Numbered from the stretch's first letter, positions 19,668-29,207 are shown. The stretch: DNA of 49,636 bases from Methylacidiphilum caldifontis (GCA_945877805.1 CAMCSM010000007.1:1-49636), one strand, 5' to 3'. Notes: generated by a model from the letters alone, not told the origin. Numbers and translations: made by a program.

Positions 19668-20240
19668 GTGAAGCGCTCTTTCTTTTTGATCTCAATTCTC
19701 CTTCTCCCGTGCCTCGGCTTGTGCGCGGAGGATTGGGTTCAAACGAGTCCCACAGGGAAGATCGTGATCAAAAACATTTCGGAAACTCCGGTCATTGAAG
19801 CTGAGGTCAAGGATCTCTCGGAATCGGAGATTCAAAAATCGTTCCGGCTCGCCTCACGCTATCTTGCCCTCGCTAAAGCGCCGATTCGTTATCCGATCAT
19901 CTTGATCTTCCCTGGATGGAATCCCAGCCTAGAGAGCCCCAAACCGAAGAAAATCTATCTTCAAATGGTGCTGAGCAGTTACACCACCCTTCCGGATCCC
20001 AAAGAAAAAGGACTTCGACTCTCAACCCTCAGCGGGGGCTCCGTTCTTGCGGTCTCCCGCCGTGGCGACTATAACTCCGAGGAGTGGCTCCAAGACCTTC
20101 AACTCCTGATCCAACATCTCGGCGAAATTAATCTCCCTTCCGTCGGCCATCCCCAACGGATGCTTTTTCATAACACCACTCTCACGCTTCCTTTCTGGAG
20201 ACTCTCCGAAGTCCAAATTTCAATCCCCACACTCAACTAA
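19668..20240 (+). CDS. Hypothetical secreted protein
   Basis: 190 aa from GTG with signal peptide (MKRSFFLISILLLPCLGLCAED); six bp after smc, same strand. Confidence 0.7.
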   Translation: MKRSFFLISILLLPCLGLCAEDWVQTSPTGKIVIKNISETPVIEAEVKDLSESEIQKSFRLASRYLALAKAPIRYPIILIFPGWNPSLESPKPKKIYLQMVLSSYTTLPDPKEKGLRLSTLSGGSVLAVSRRGDYNSEEWLQDLQLLIQHLGEINLPSVGHPQRMLFHNTTLTLPFWRLSEVQISIPTLN

Positions 20241-20245
20241 AACCG

Positions 20246-20797
20246 ATGCCCCCCCCTCTCACCTCCGAGGGCCTCTTAATCCATAAGTTTCCCTTTCAAA
20301 ACAGCGATCTCATCGTCACCTGGCTGACTCAAGATCATGGGCGAATTAAAACCATTGCGAAGGGGGCCTTACGCTCCGGATCGACCTATCAGGGAGTCCT
20401 TGATCTTTACTATCAATGTGAAATTCAATTTATTTCAAAAACAAAAAGTGAAATTGATACCTTAAAAGAGGTTCACCTCACGGAGCCTTATTTGGGAGTC
20501 CGACGCGACTACAAAATCATTCAACTGCTCCATTACTTCACAGAGATCATTGAATCTCTCACCGAGCCGAGAACTCCGATAGAGCCGTATTATGACCTTT
20601 TCCATAAAGCCGTTGCTTATCTGAATCAAAAAGAACCGAGCCTCGAATTAATCAATCGATTTGAAAAAAGGTCGCTCGATCTTGCGGGAATCTCCATCGA
20701 CTGCTTTATCTCGTTGAAGGGGACGTTAGAAGCCAACGGCTATCGTATTCCGAGAAGTCACTCCAAAATTCAAGAGCTTAAATTTGATCGGCAATAA
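20246..20797 (+). CDS. recO: DNA repair protein RecO (short form)
   Basis: 183 aa; N-terminal OB fold SEGLLIHKFPFQNSDLIVTWLTQDHGRIKTIAKGAL; short C-terminus. Confidence 0.8.
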   Translation: MPPPLTSEGLLIHKFPFQNSDLIVTWLTQDHGRIKTIAKGALRSGSTYQGVLDLYYQCEIQFISKTKSEIDTLKEVHLTEPYLGVRRDYKIIQLLHYFTEIIESLTEPRTPIEPYYDLFHKAVAYLNQKEPSLELINRFEKRSLDLAGISIDCFISLKGTLEANGYRIPRSHSKIQELKFDRQ

Positions 20798-20808
20798 TTG
20801 ATCGGCAA

Positions 20809-20844
20809 TAAAAAACCCCGAGGTTTTTGACCTCGGGGTTTTTT
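20809..20844. terminator. Bidirectional Rho-independent terminator between convergent recO and SWIB genes
   Basis: AAAAAACCCCGAGG-TTTTTGA-CCTCGGGGTTTTTT; A-tract and T-tract on both sides. Confidence 0.92.
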
Positions 20845-20857
20845 AAATAAAAGGCGA

Positions 20858-21142
20858 TTAGTCGAGATGTTGTGAAACGAGTTTCGTCATTTCAAACATG
20901 CTGACTTTTTTCTTACCATTGAACACAGCCTTCAACTTATCGTCGGCATTGATCATGGTGCGTTGCTTTGGATCTTGAAGATTGTTCTTCTTAATATAGA
21001 TCCAGAGTTTTTTGGTGAGCTCTGTACGAGGAAGGGGTTTTGATCCCACAACTTCTGCGAGGGCTTCATCTGGTTGAACGGGTTTCATGAACGCCGCGTT
21101 AGGTTTACGTTTTGTTGCTGTCTTTGCTGGTGCTTTAGCCAT
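20858..21142 (-). CDS. SWIB/MDM2 domain protein
   Basis: Start at ATG 21142 (MAKAPAKTATKRKPNAAFMKPVQPDEALAEVVGSKPLPRTELTKKLWIYIKKNNLQDPKQRTMINADDKLKAVFNGKKKVSMFEMTKLVSQHL) with an AAAGGAGAG RBS; classic SWIB fold sequence with basic N-terminal tail. Confidence 0.93.
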   Translation of the reverse strand: MAKAPAKTATKRKPNAAFMKPVQPDEALAEVVGSKPLPRTELTKKLWIYIKKNNLQDPKQRTMINADDKLKAVFNGKKKVSMFEMTKLVSQHLD

Positions 21143-21307
21143 TGTGTTCTCTCCTTTTGATTTGAGGTTGCAGCCTTCTTTCCTATCCTCTCCCTCTAAT
21201 GAAGCAACCTTTTTTTTATTATTTTCATGGGTAAAATGAAAATTTATCAAAAATTAGAATTTACACTTTTATGTTTGAAATCGCAAAACAGCGTTCTATG
21301 CTGAACC

Positions 21308-21937
21308 ATGACCGCTATCGATTATCAACCTAAAGTCATCATCATTGACGATCAATTGCTCAATTTAAAGCTCGCCGCTACGATCCTCAATAGAAAAGGA
21401 TATGACACTAAGTGTATCTCTGAGAGCACCCATGCGTTAGAGGCGATTACGGCCTATTCCCCCGACTTAATTCTCCTCGATATCATGATGCCGGACTTAG
21501 ATGGGATTACTCTCTGTAAACAGCTCAAAGCCGACCCTGCCACCCACGATATCCCGATTATCTTTATCACCGCAAAAACGGGGTCAGAGAGCTTAGTCTC
21601 CTCCTTTGAGGCGGGAGCCGTTGACTTTGTCACGAAACCTTTTCAAAACGAAGAACTCCTAGCACGAGTAAAAAGCCACGTTCAGATTCGACTCCTCCAA
21701 AAGAATCTTACCGAATCCTTTCAAAAACTTGAAAAAAAACAGAATGAATTAATCTCCAGTCAAAAACAGGTCAAGGAACTAAAAAACGCCATGATCAAAA
21801 TTTGCGCTTGGACGAAACAAATCGAGATCGAAGGAAAATGGATTAGCATCGAGGAATATTTTACCAACCATCTGGGACTTCAACTCACCCATGGGGTCAG
21901 CGACTCCGCAGCTAAAGAGATTCTTAAAAGTCTCTAA
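21308..21937 (+). CDS. Response regulator (receiver domain + coiled-coil/C-terminal extension)
   Basis: 209 aa; KVIIIDDQLLNLKLAATIL, DLILLDIMMPDLDGITLCKQLK, PIIFITAKT, VDFVTKPF. Confidence 0.93.
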   Translation: MTAIDYQPKVIIIDDQLLNLKLAATILNRKGYDTKCISESTHALEAITAYSPDLILLDIMMPDLDGITLCKQLKADPATHDIPIIFITAKTGSESLVSSFEAGAVDFVTKPFQNEELLARVKSHVQIRLLQKNLTESFQKLEKKQNELISSQKQVKELKNAMIKICAWTKQIEIEGKWISIEEYFTNHLGLQLTHGVSDSAAKEILKSL

Positions 21938-21990
21938 ATAATCCCTTTTTTCATCGACCTTTCCCATAATATTTTTATTTTTGCTCCTTT

Positions 21991-23061
21991 ATGATTCATC
22001 AAAGAGTTTTAGTAACGGGAGGAGCTGGCTTTATTGGTTCGAATTTCATTCGTCACCTTCTCCTCCAAAAAAGCGCCCTTACTAAGCTCGTTAACCTCGA
22101 TCTCCTGACCTACGCAGGAAACCTTGAAAACTTAAAAGAAATTGAGACCGACTCGCGCTACCATTTTATCCAAGGAGATATCGGAGACTCCCTCCTCCTC
22201 TCCAATCTTCTCAAAGAACATCAAATCCAGGCTGTTCTTAACTTTGCGGCGGAATCTCATGTCGACCGTTCAATCGATTCGGCAGAGCCGTTTTTTGAAA
22301 CGAATGTAATGGGAACGCTCTGTCTTTTAGAGGCGACCCGCGCCTATTGGAAAACAGTTCCCCCTCAAGCCGCTGCCGAATTTCGATTCCTTCATATTTC
22401 AACAGACGAAGTCTACGGATCCCTTTCTTTAGAGGACTCCCCCTTTCAAGAATCCACCCCCTTTGCTCCGAACAGTCCTTATGCCGCCTCAAAAGCCTCC
22501 AGCGATCATCTCGTCAGATCCTTTCATCACACCTACGGACTGCCCACCCTCACCACGAATTGCTCGAATAACTATGGTCCTTATCAGTTTCCTGAAAAAT
22601 TGATCCCGCTCATTATCCTCAATGCACTGGAGGAGAAAGCGCTTCCTATTTACGGAGATGGTAAGAATATTCGCGACTGGCTCTTTGTCGAAGATCATTG
22701 CACGGCAATTGCCGCCGTTCTTGCCGATGGAAAAGCGGGTGAGACCTATAATGTCGGCGGTAACTCCGAAACTCCGAATATTCAGATCGTCGATACGCTC
22801 TGCACCTTACTCGACGAACTTCATCCGCGAACCAATGGAAAATCTTATCTGGAACTCAAAACGTTTGTGAAAGATCGACCCGGTCACGATCGCCGCTATG
22901 CCGTTAATTTTAATAAAATTCATCAAGAGTTAAAATGGTCTCCCCAAGAAAACCTCCACACTGGACTTCGAAGAACAGTTCAATGGTATTTGGAGCATCG
23001 AAAATGGTGTACGCAAATTACTGAAAATAAATATTCACGAGATCGCCTCGGAAAAAACTGA
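21991..23061 (+). CDS. rfbB: dTDP-glucose 4,6-dehydratase
   Basis: 356 aa; [51 protein letters not shown]. Confidence 0.96.
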   Translation: MIHQRVLVTGGAGFIGSNFIRHLLLQKSALTKLVNLDLLTYAGNLENLKEIETDSRYHFIQGDIGDSLLLSNLLKEHQIQAVLNFAAESHVDRSIDSAEPFFETNVMGTLCLLEATRAYWKTVPPQAAAEFRFLHISTDEVYGSLSLEDSPFQESTPFAPNSPYAASKASSDHLVRSFHHTYGLPTLTTNCSNNYGPYQFPEKLIPLIILNALEEKALPIYGDGKNIRDWLFVEDHCTAIAAVLADGKAGETYNVGGNSETPNIQIVDTLCTLLDELHPRTNGKSYLELKTFVKDRPGHDRRYAVNFNKIHQELKWSPQENLHTGLRRTVQWYLEHRKWCTQITENKYSRDRLGKN

Positions 23062-23063
23062 CT

Positions 23064-23945
23064 ATGAAGCCACGCAAAGGGATTATACTCGCAGGAGGAT
23101 CGGGAACTCGTCTTTTTCCAATCACCAAAGTTGTCAGTAAACAGATGCTCCCTGTTTACGATAAACCGATGATTTATTATCCACTCTCGGTTCTGATGCT
23201 CGCGGGAATCCGTGAAATACTCCTGATTACCACTCCTCATGATCAATCTAAATTTCAAGATCTTCTCCAAGATGGCGCTGACTTCGGAGTCAAATTCACC
23301 TACGAAGCCCAGCCCAAACCGGAAGGCCTTGCTCAAGCCTTCATAATCGGAGAACGTTTTTTAGATGGGGCCCCCTCCGCACTCGTCCTTGGAGATAATC
23401 TCTTTTACGGCGAAAAAATCTCTCAAACTCTCAAGAAAGCCTCTCTTCAAGAGAGGGGAGCAACCATTTTTGGCTATCGCGTCGCAGATCCCACTCTTTA
23501 CGGAGTGGTCTCCTTTGACCCCTCAGGAAAGGCGATTTCACTCGAAGAAAAGCCGCAAAAGCCAAAATCAAATTATGCAATTCCAGGAATCTACTTTTAT
23601 GATTCCAAGGCCTCTGCCTATGCCAAAATACAGAAGCCCTCTCCTCGTGGAGAACTCGAGATTACGGATCTTAATCGAACCTACCTCGAGTCCGGAGAAC
23701 TCCAGGTCGAACTCCTCGGCCGCGGAACGGCATGGCTTGATACGGGCTCTCCTGAGGCCTTACTTCAGGCCGCTAATTTTGTCCAGGCGATCCAAGATCG
23801 TCAGGGATTAAAAATTGCTTGTATCGAAGAAATTGCCTATCGTAATCAATGGATCGACTCCACTCAACTCTCCCAACGCGCCGATTCTATGGGAAAAACC
23901 GACTACGCACAGTACCTGCGACAACTCATCGCAGAGACTCTCTAA
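23064..23945 (+). CDS. rfbA: Glucose-1-phosphate thymidylyltransferase
   Basis: 293 aa; [51 protein letters not shown]. Confidence 0.97.
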   Translation: MKPRKGIILAGGSGTRLFPITKVVSKQMLPVYDKPMIYYPLSVLMLAGIREILLITTPHDQSKFQDLLQDGADFGVKFTYEAQPKPEGLAQAFIIGERFLDGAPSALVLGDNLFYGEKISQTLKKASLQERGATIFGYRVADPTLYGVVSFDPSGKAISLEEKPQKPKSNYAIPGIYFYDSKASAYAKIQKPSPRGELEITDLNRTYLESGELQVELLGRGTAWLDTGSPEALLQAANFVQAIQDRQGLKIACIEEIAYRNQWIDSTQLSQRADSMGKTDYAQYLRQLIAETL

Positions 23946-23958
23946 ATAGATATTTTAA

Positions 23959-24681
23959 ATGAAAATAGCCATCTTCAGTGATATTCACTCTAACTTAGAG
24001 GCTCTTGATGCTGTCTTTGAAGATATGGAATCCCAAGGAGTCTCCCATCGTCTTTGTCTCGGCGATATCGTCGGGTATGGAGCCTCTCCAAGTGAAGTGC
24101 TCGAACTCACACGCAAGAAATCCCTTCATATCCTTTTGGGGAATCATGACGAAGCCTGCTCGACGGAGCCTGGAATCGAATACATCGGTCATGTGAAAGC
24201 AGGGATCCACTTTTCTCTGAGTCGTCTCTCTCAAGAACAAAAACTTTTTTTAAAAAATCTCCCGCGAAAAATGACTTGGGAAAATATGACCCTCACTCAC
24301 TCCTCCTTGTTTCAACCGGAGCGTTGGCACTACCTGAATACTCCGCTCAATATTGAGGTGAACTTTCAGTATCAAAAAAATCAAATCTGCTTTTGTGGAC
24401 ATACTCATGTCCCTGTTTTTTTAGAGAAAACAATTTTGACCTCCTCGCAAAAAGCAATGGGCAAGCATTTCATTACTCCTGAAAAACGCTATCTCATCAA
24501 CTGTGGAGCCGTCGGTCAGCCTCGCGATGGCGACCCACGAGCCTCTTACGTCATTTATGACTTAAATGAGAAAAGCATCGAATTTCGGCGTGTTGACTAT
24601 GATATCGAATCGGCTCAGAAGAAAATTCGGGATGCCGGACTTCCCTCCATTTTAGCCGATCGACTTGCCAAAGGAGCTTGA
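23959..24681 (+). CDS. Metallophosphoesterase family protein
   Basis: 240 aa; IFSDIHSNLEALDAV, LGDIVGYGASP, LGNHDEA, CGHTHVP. Confidence 0.92.
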   Translation: MKIAIFSDIHSNLEALDAVFEDMESQGVSHRLCLGDIVGYGASPSEVLELTRKKSLHILLGNHDEACSTEPGIEYIGHVKAGIHFSLSRLSQEQKLFLKNLPRKMTWENMTLTHSSLFQPERWHYLNTPLNIEVNFQYQKNQICFCGHTHVPVFLEKTILTSSQKAMGKHFITPEKRYLINCGAVGQPRDGDPRASYVIYDLNEKSIEFRRVDYDIESAQKKIRDAGLPSILADRLAKGA

Positions 24682-24692
24682 ACTCGCCCTTT

Positions 24693-25133
24693 ATGGTGAT
24701 CCATCTCTTTGCCGTCGGAAAACCGAAGCTTTCCTATGTTTCACTCGGGATTGAGGAGTATCAAAAACGATTTCCCTCGACCTTTCAACTTCATCTTCAT
24801 TATCTCAAAGCAAGTCAGCCTGATAAAGAGATTAAGGCCTTTATTGAGGCTACTCCTAAAATGCGCAGGGTTCTCCTTGATGAAACCGGCAAAAACTACA
24901 CAAGTCGCACCTTCGCCCGCCAGCTTCAAACTTGGCATGAACAACAACCCCTTCCAATCGCATTTTTAATCGGTGGGGCAGAGGGTCATTCACTCTCCGT
25001 AAAAAAAGAATCCCCCCACCTCATCAGCCTCAGCACGCTCACCTTCCCCCACGAAATGGCTCTCCTCCTTTTCATTGAACAACTTTATCGAGCCCACACC
25101 ATCCTCTCCCGTCATCCCTATCACCGGGATTAA
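24693..25133 (+). CDS. rlmH: 23S rRNA (pseudouridine1915-N3)-methyltransferase RlmH
   Basis: VLLDETGKNYTSRTFARQL, IAFLIGGAEGHS, FPHEMALLLFIEQLYRAHTILSRHPYHRD. ATG at 24693 preferred to the upstream TTG. Confidence 0.94.
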   Translation: MVIHLFAVGKPKLSYVSLGIEEYQKRFPSTFQLHLHYLKASQPDKEIKAFIEATPKMRRVLLDETGKNYTSRTFARQLQTWHEQQPLPIAFLIGGAEGHSLSVKKESPHLISLSTLTFPHEMALLLFIEQLYRAHTILSRHPYHRD

Positions 25134-25198
25134 CGCAAGAGAAGCAATTCCCAATACAGGAATGACGAATCTGGGGTAATCCCAGCCCAACAAAGGCT

Positions 25199-25227
25199 TT
25201 ACCTCTCACGATAAACTTCTTAGATTC
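25199..25227 (+). promoter_or_regulatory. Sigma-70-like promoter of candidate 6S RNA
   Basis: TTTACC (25199-25204), 17-nt spacer, TAGATT (25222-25227); predicted start about 7 nt downstream coincides with the 5' strand of the closing stem. Confidence 0.5.
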
Positions 25228-25232
25228 TCTTT

Positions 25233-25409
25233 GCCCTACCTTGTTCGTGACGACGGATGCATGTCTTTCCTCCGATAAATAATAAAAATGGGAAGCCTCG
25301 CTCACTTCAACGTGACGCCTGGCCTTGACTGGACGGCGAAGCCCAAGTGGCCGCTTCCACCTTAACCTACATGGGTCGAAAGATCCCATCCTGACGGCAA
25401 GGCGGGGCA
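25233..25409 (+). ncRNA. ssrS: Candidate 6S RNA
   Basis: TGCCCTACCTTG (25233-25244) pairs with CAAGGCGGGGCA (25398-25409). 6S-like central bubble strands CCUUG-UUCGUGACGACGG and CCUGACGG-CAAGG (compare E. coli GAUG-UUCGCAAGCGGG / CCUGCGGCGG-CAUC); inner GGAAGC...GCUUCC stem; 3' bubble hairpin AUGGGUC-GAAA-GAUCCCAU; T-run after 25410; ~177 nt. Confidence 0.72.
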
Positions 25410-25471
25410 CTTTTTTTATTTTACGAATGATTTGAATTGTCGATTGGATCTTGTGCGATTAAAATATTGCA

Positions 25472-25798
25472 ATGGGACTTTGGGACTCTACTCATTCAGT
25501 TGATCGCGAGAAAAAAGCTCTCGATGAGAAACATCGTGAGATTCAGCGTCAGATTCAGGAACTCCAACAAAAAGTTCAAAATCTCTCACAAAATCACTCT
25601 GAAGAGAAAGCCCCCCTTTTTCAAGAGGAGGAGATTCGCCCCCTCGAGGGTCATCACCGCTTGCCCACCCGAAAAAAAGAACCCTCCCCCTCTTTACGAA
25701 CGCATCAACATCGAGATCGCAACCTTTTCTTTATTTTCATGGGTGTCTTTACTTTCTTTCTTTATCTTATTTACCGCTTCTGGAGCTCCCCTTCTTAA
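25472..25798 (+). CDS. Small coiled-coil membrane protein, unknown function
   Basis: 108 aa; N-terminal heptad-like segment, C-terminal TM (NLFFIFMGVFTFFLYLIYRFW). Preferred over the overlapping 25437..25844 ORF. Confidence 0.6.
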   Translation: MGLWDSTHSVDREKKALDEKHREIQRQIQELQQKVQNLSQNHSEEKAPLFQEEEIRPLEGHHRLPTRKKEPSPSLRTHQHRDRNLFFIFMGVFTFFLYLIYRFWSSPS

Positions 25799-25852
25799 AC
25801 CCAGATTTTTAAAGGACTTGAAACTTGCGAATAAAAACCTATAAAGAAAAGA

Positions 25853-26728
25853 ATGGCTTCGGAATCTGAAATACCGAAAGGGGAATCCTCTCACCCTTTT
25901 GTGAATCCCCTGAGAGAAGTAGTTCAAAATAAACTCCAGAGTGGCAAGCTCGATCTTCCTGTTCTTCCCGAAGCCGCCTCAAAGGTCGTGACTCTCAGTT
26001 ACGATGAAAACTGTGATATTTCCCAACTCGCTGCGGTCATTAAACGGGATCAAGCTCTTTCTGCGAATGTCCTTCGAATTTCGAACACCCCTATTTACTC
26101 TGCAGGAACTCAAATCAAAACTCTCGATCATGCGGTCTCCCGATTGGGAATGAAAAAAGTCCGCGATATCGCTCTCATTATCTCTTGCGAAAGTCGTGTT
26201 TTTCAAGTTCCCGGTTTTGAAAAAGAGGTCCGTCTGCTTTTTAAACACTCTTTAGCCTCTGCCGGATTTGCTGAGGCGATCGCGCGACTCCGTCGACTCA
26301 ATATCGAGGAGTCCTTTCTCGCAGGCCTTCTTCATGATATTGGAAAACCGCTCCTGTACCAAACGATCTCCGATTTACAAAAAGAGCGAGGAGCCGCATA
26401 TCCTATCGAAGCCGTTCAAATTGTCGTTCAAGAGTTCCATCAAAATTTGGGATCTGAAATGGTAAAAAAATGGGCTCTCCCTGAAAGACTTGTGGAGACG
26501 ATCGCCTATCACCATAACCCGATGGAGGCCCCCACTTGCTCTCAACAAGCTCAATTAACCTCTCTGGCGAGTGATTTTTCGCATCATTTAGTTGGCCCTT
26601 TAGAAATCTCTGAAGAAACTCTTCGAGATCACCCCATGCTCGGCCCCTTAAATCTTTATGAAGAAGAGGTTGAAGCCTTATTCAAACAAAAAGAAAAAGT
26701 ACTCGAACTTGTTCAGGCGGTCTCATGA
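25853..26728 (+). CDS. HDOD domain protein
   Basis: 291 aa; LPVLPEAASKVVTLSYDENCDISQLAAVIKRDQALSANVLRISN, LAGLLHDIGKPLL, YHHNP. Confidence 0.92.
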   Translation: MASESEIPKGESSHPFVNPLREVVQNKLQSGKLDLPVLPEAASKVVTLSYDENCDISQLAAVIKRDQALSANVLRISNTPIYSAGTQIKTLDHAVSRLGMKKVRDIALIISCESRVFQVPGFEKEVRLLFKHSLASAGFAEAIARLRRLNIEESFLAGLLHDIGKPLLYQTISDLQKERGAAYPIEAVQIVVQEFHQNLGSEMVKKWALPERLVETIAYHHNPMEAPTCSQQAQLTSLASDFSHHLVGPLEISEETLRDHPMLGPLNLYEEEVEALFKQKEKVLELVQAVS

Positions 26729-28134
26729 GTGAAGTCATCTACCAGTGTGATATTATTGTGATTGGAAGCGGTCCTGCAGGACAAAAAGCCGCGATTCAAG
26801 GAATTAAATCCGGAAAGAAAGTCATCGTTGTTGAACAAGAGGCCAAAGTCGGCGGCGCCTGTGTTCATCGCGGAACCATTCCCAGTAAGACGCTCCGAGA
26901 AACGGCGGCGGCATTTATCGGATTTCGACGACGAACCGGAAATATTTTCAAACTCGAACTCAATGAAGAGACTCAAATCTCCACATTAATGAAACGTCTC
27001 GAAGAGGTGATCAAAGCTCATGAACATTATATGGGCAGTCAGCTTGAGCGTAATGGAGTCGATCTCTGGCATGGACGCGCAAAATTTCTCGATGCCCATA
27101 CCGTCGAAGTTTTAAAAATCGATCGGACCCGACATAAGGTTCAAGCGAAAACAATTCTGATTGCCGCAGGATCTCAGCCCCGAAATCCAGAAAACATGAT
27201 CGTCGATCATGAGCATATTCTCGATAGCGACTCCATCCTCTCGATGATCTATCTCCCCAAGACAATGACCGTCTTAGGGGCTGGGGTGATCGCCTGTGAA
27301 TATGCGACGATTTTTGCCTCTCTCGGAGTTAAAGTGACGATTATTGACAAAACCGATCGTCCCCTCTCCTTCCTTGATCCTGAGATCACCGATCGTTTCG
27401 TCAAAAGCTTTGAAACAACCGGCGGACGTTTTATTCCTAAGGGAGCGGTCAAAACCTGTGTCTGGAATGGAGTCGATCAAGTGATCACCACGCTCGAAAG
27501 TGGAGAAGTAATCGAATCGGAAAAATGTCTCTTTGCCCTCGGCCGTGTCGCCTGCTTGAAAGGACTTAATATCGAAGCGGCAGGGCTGAAAGCGACCGAT
27601 CGTGGGATCATCGCAGTGAATGAATTTTGTCAAACCAACGTCTCTCACATCTATGCCGCAGGCGATGTGATTGGGCCCCCTTCCCTCGCCTCCTCCTCAA
27701 TGGAGCAAGGCCGTCGGGCAATTCTTCATGCTCTCGGACTTCCAATTGGAAAATCAGGGGAAACCCTTCCGATGGGGATTTATACGATTCCTGAAATGTC
27801 GAGCGTCGGACTATCCGAGGCCGATGCAATCAAGAAATATGGCAGCGCCATCGTCGGACGAGCTAAATTTGAAGAGGATGCTCGTGGACAAATCGCAGCC
27901 ATCCAAGATGGAATGCTTAAACTCATTTGTGACCCTCAAGGAAAAAAACTTCTCGGAATTCATATTATCGGAGAAGGTTCAACTGATTTGATCCACGTCG
28001 GACAAATGGCTCTTTATGCCGAGTGTGATGTCGATGTCTTTGTTGATAATATATTCAATTTTCCAACAATGACAGAGGCCTATCGTGTCGCCGCCTTTGA
28101 TGCTATCGAAAATCGCTTGAAACTTGCTCATTGA
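26725..28134 (+). CDS. sthA: Si-specific NAD(P)(+) transhydrogenase
   Basis: 469 aa FAD/NAD(P) oxidoreductase; GGACVHRGTIPSKTLRE (second redox Cys replaced by Thr, as in SthA). Confidence 0.92.
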   Translation: MSEVIYQCDIIVIGSGPAGQKAAIQGIKSGKKVIVVEQEAKVGGACVHRGTIPSKTLRETAAAFIGFRRRTGNIFKLELNEETQISTLMKRLEEVIKAHEHYMGSQLERNGVDLWHGRAKFLDAHTVEVLKIDRTRHKVQAKTILIAAGSQPRNPENMIVDHEHILDSDSILSMIYLPKTMTVLGAGVIACEYATIFASLGVKVTIIDKTDRPLSFLDPEITDRFVKSFETTGGRFIPKGAVKTCVWNGVDQVITTLESGEVIESEKCLFALGRVACLKGLNIEAAGLKATDRGIIAVNEFCQTNVSHIYAAGDVIGPPSLASSSMEQGRRAILHALGLPIGKSGETLPMGIYTIPEMSSVGLSEADAIKKYGSAIVGRAKFEEDARGQIAAIQDGMLKLICDPQGKKLLGIHIIGEGSTDLIHVGQMALYAECDVDVFVDNIFNFPTMTEAYRVAAFDAIENRLKLAH

Positions 28135-28221
28135 TAAATCGGTCAAAGACCGAAACCAAGGATATCTCAGCAATAAAAATATTTTCTACCCCATTTCAAT
28201 CTCATTGAATTCCGATTTATG
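28133..28221 (+). repeat. 89-bp TIR element, copy 1
   Basis: (g)ATAAATCGGTCAAAGACCGAAACCAAGGATATCTC...CATTGAATTCCGATTTATG; overlaps the sthA stop codon. Confidence 0.9.
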
Positions 28222-28397
28222 AATTCTAAACCCAAATTTTGGCAAGATTCAACTCCGAAAGCTTTCGGGGTTAAAAATACAGTTCCATTTTTTTGTTTTC
28301 GGACTTTGCCCCGATTTGGATCGGGGGAGCACGAATATTTTTCGTGGGAACGAAAAATGTTGACCATTTTGCGAAAGATTTTAAGAGTGAGGGACTA

Positions 28398-29066
28398 ATG
28401 ACACAGGACTCCGTCCCTCCCTTGATTATAGGAACTTGGATGCGCGAGTCGGATCTCGCCCACTTTCCTCCCTTTTTTCTTCCTTACCCAGAGATTCGCC
28501 TCATCGATGGAAGAACAGAGCCAATCGATATCAGTCAAATGGATGGCCTTTTGTTAACGGGTGGAGGAGATATCTCACCCCGATTTTTAAAACAGCCCGT
28601 TCCTGATCCTTCGATTTTAGATTCAGTCAATGAGGCACGAGATGAGTGGGAGTTTCCGATGCTCGAAAAAGCCCTGGCAAAGAAAATCCCGATCCTTGCG
28701 ATCTGCAGAGGATTACAGGTTCTCAACGTGACCCTTGGAGGAACCCTTTATTTGGATATTTCAGGCCACAATCTTCCTGAACAAAAAAGCGATAACTGTC
28801 AAAAGCTTCAATACAATCGACGTCGATCGATCGCTTTTGAAAAAGTCAACAGCTCCCACCACCAAGCATTAAACCGACTGGGAACAGGGCTTCGAATCGA
28901 GGCCTGGAATGAAGCCGATCAAATTATCGAACAGGCCCGCTTAGAGGGCTATCGCTTTGCTTTAGGAACTCAATATCACCCCGAGCGAGATCCCTCTTAT
29001 CGACCGATTTTCGAACTCTTTATTCAAGAGGTCCTTCGCTTCTCCCAGAGTCCCAAAAAGAGCTAG
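28398..29066 (+). CDS. Gamma-glutamyl-gamma-aminobutyrate hydrolase family (peptidase C26)
   Basis: Start at ATG 28398 (MTQDSVPPLIIGTWM); DGLLLTGGGDISP, PILAICRGLQVLNVTLGGTLYLDI, GTQYHPE. Confidence 0.88.
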   Translation: MTQDSVPPLIIGTWMRESDLAHFPPFFLPYPEIRLIDGRTEPIDISQMDGLLLTGGGDISPRFLKQPVPDPSILDSVNEARDEWEFPMLEKALAKKIPILAICRGLQVLNVTLGGTLYLDISGHNLPEQKSDNCQKLQYNRRRSIAFEKVNSSHHQALNRLGTGLRIEAWNEADQIIEQARLEGYRFALGTQYHPERDPSYRPIFELFIQEVLRFSQSPKKS

Positions 29067-29207
29067 CAGGCGGATCTTTCCCATCACCGCCCCATGGAAG
29101 AATCAAGACGTTATTACATTTAGAAGCTGCGAGGTGATCTCAGACCAAGAATGGAGGAATAAACCGCAGACTTTCTTTCGACATCAAGGTGACCGTTGAG
29201 AAAGAAT

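Noticed and set aside
25233-25409. SRP (4.5S), tmRNA or RNase P RNA as alternatives for the structured RNA
   Set aside because: No SRP GGUCAGG...GGAAGCAGCC motif, no tRNA-like GGUUCGAAUCC end, no RNase P GAGGAAAGUCC core; 6S-like central bubble fits better.
25072-25410. 112-aa minus-strand ORF (25072..25410)
   Set aside because: Overlaps the rlmH end and is antisense to the 6S RNA candidate; no domain.
25437-25844. 135-aa ORF overlapping the 108-aa small membrane protein
   Set aside because: The 25472 frame has a coiled coil plus a clean TM segment; this frame looks like a shifted reading of it.
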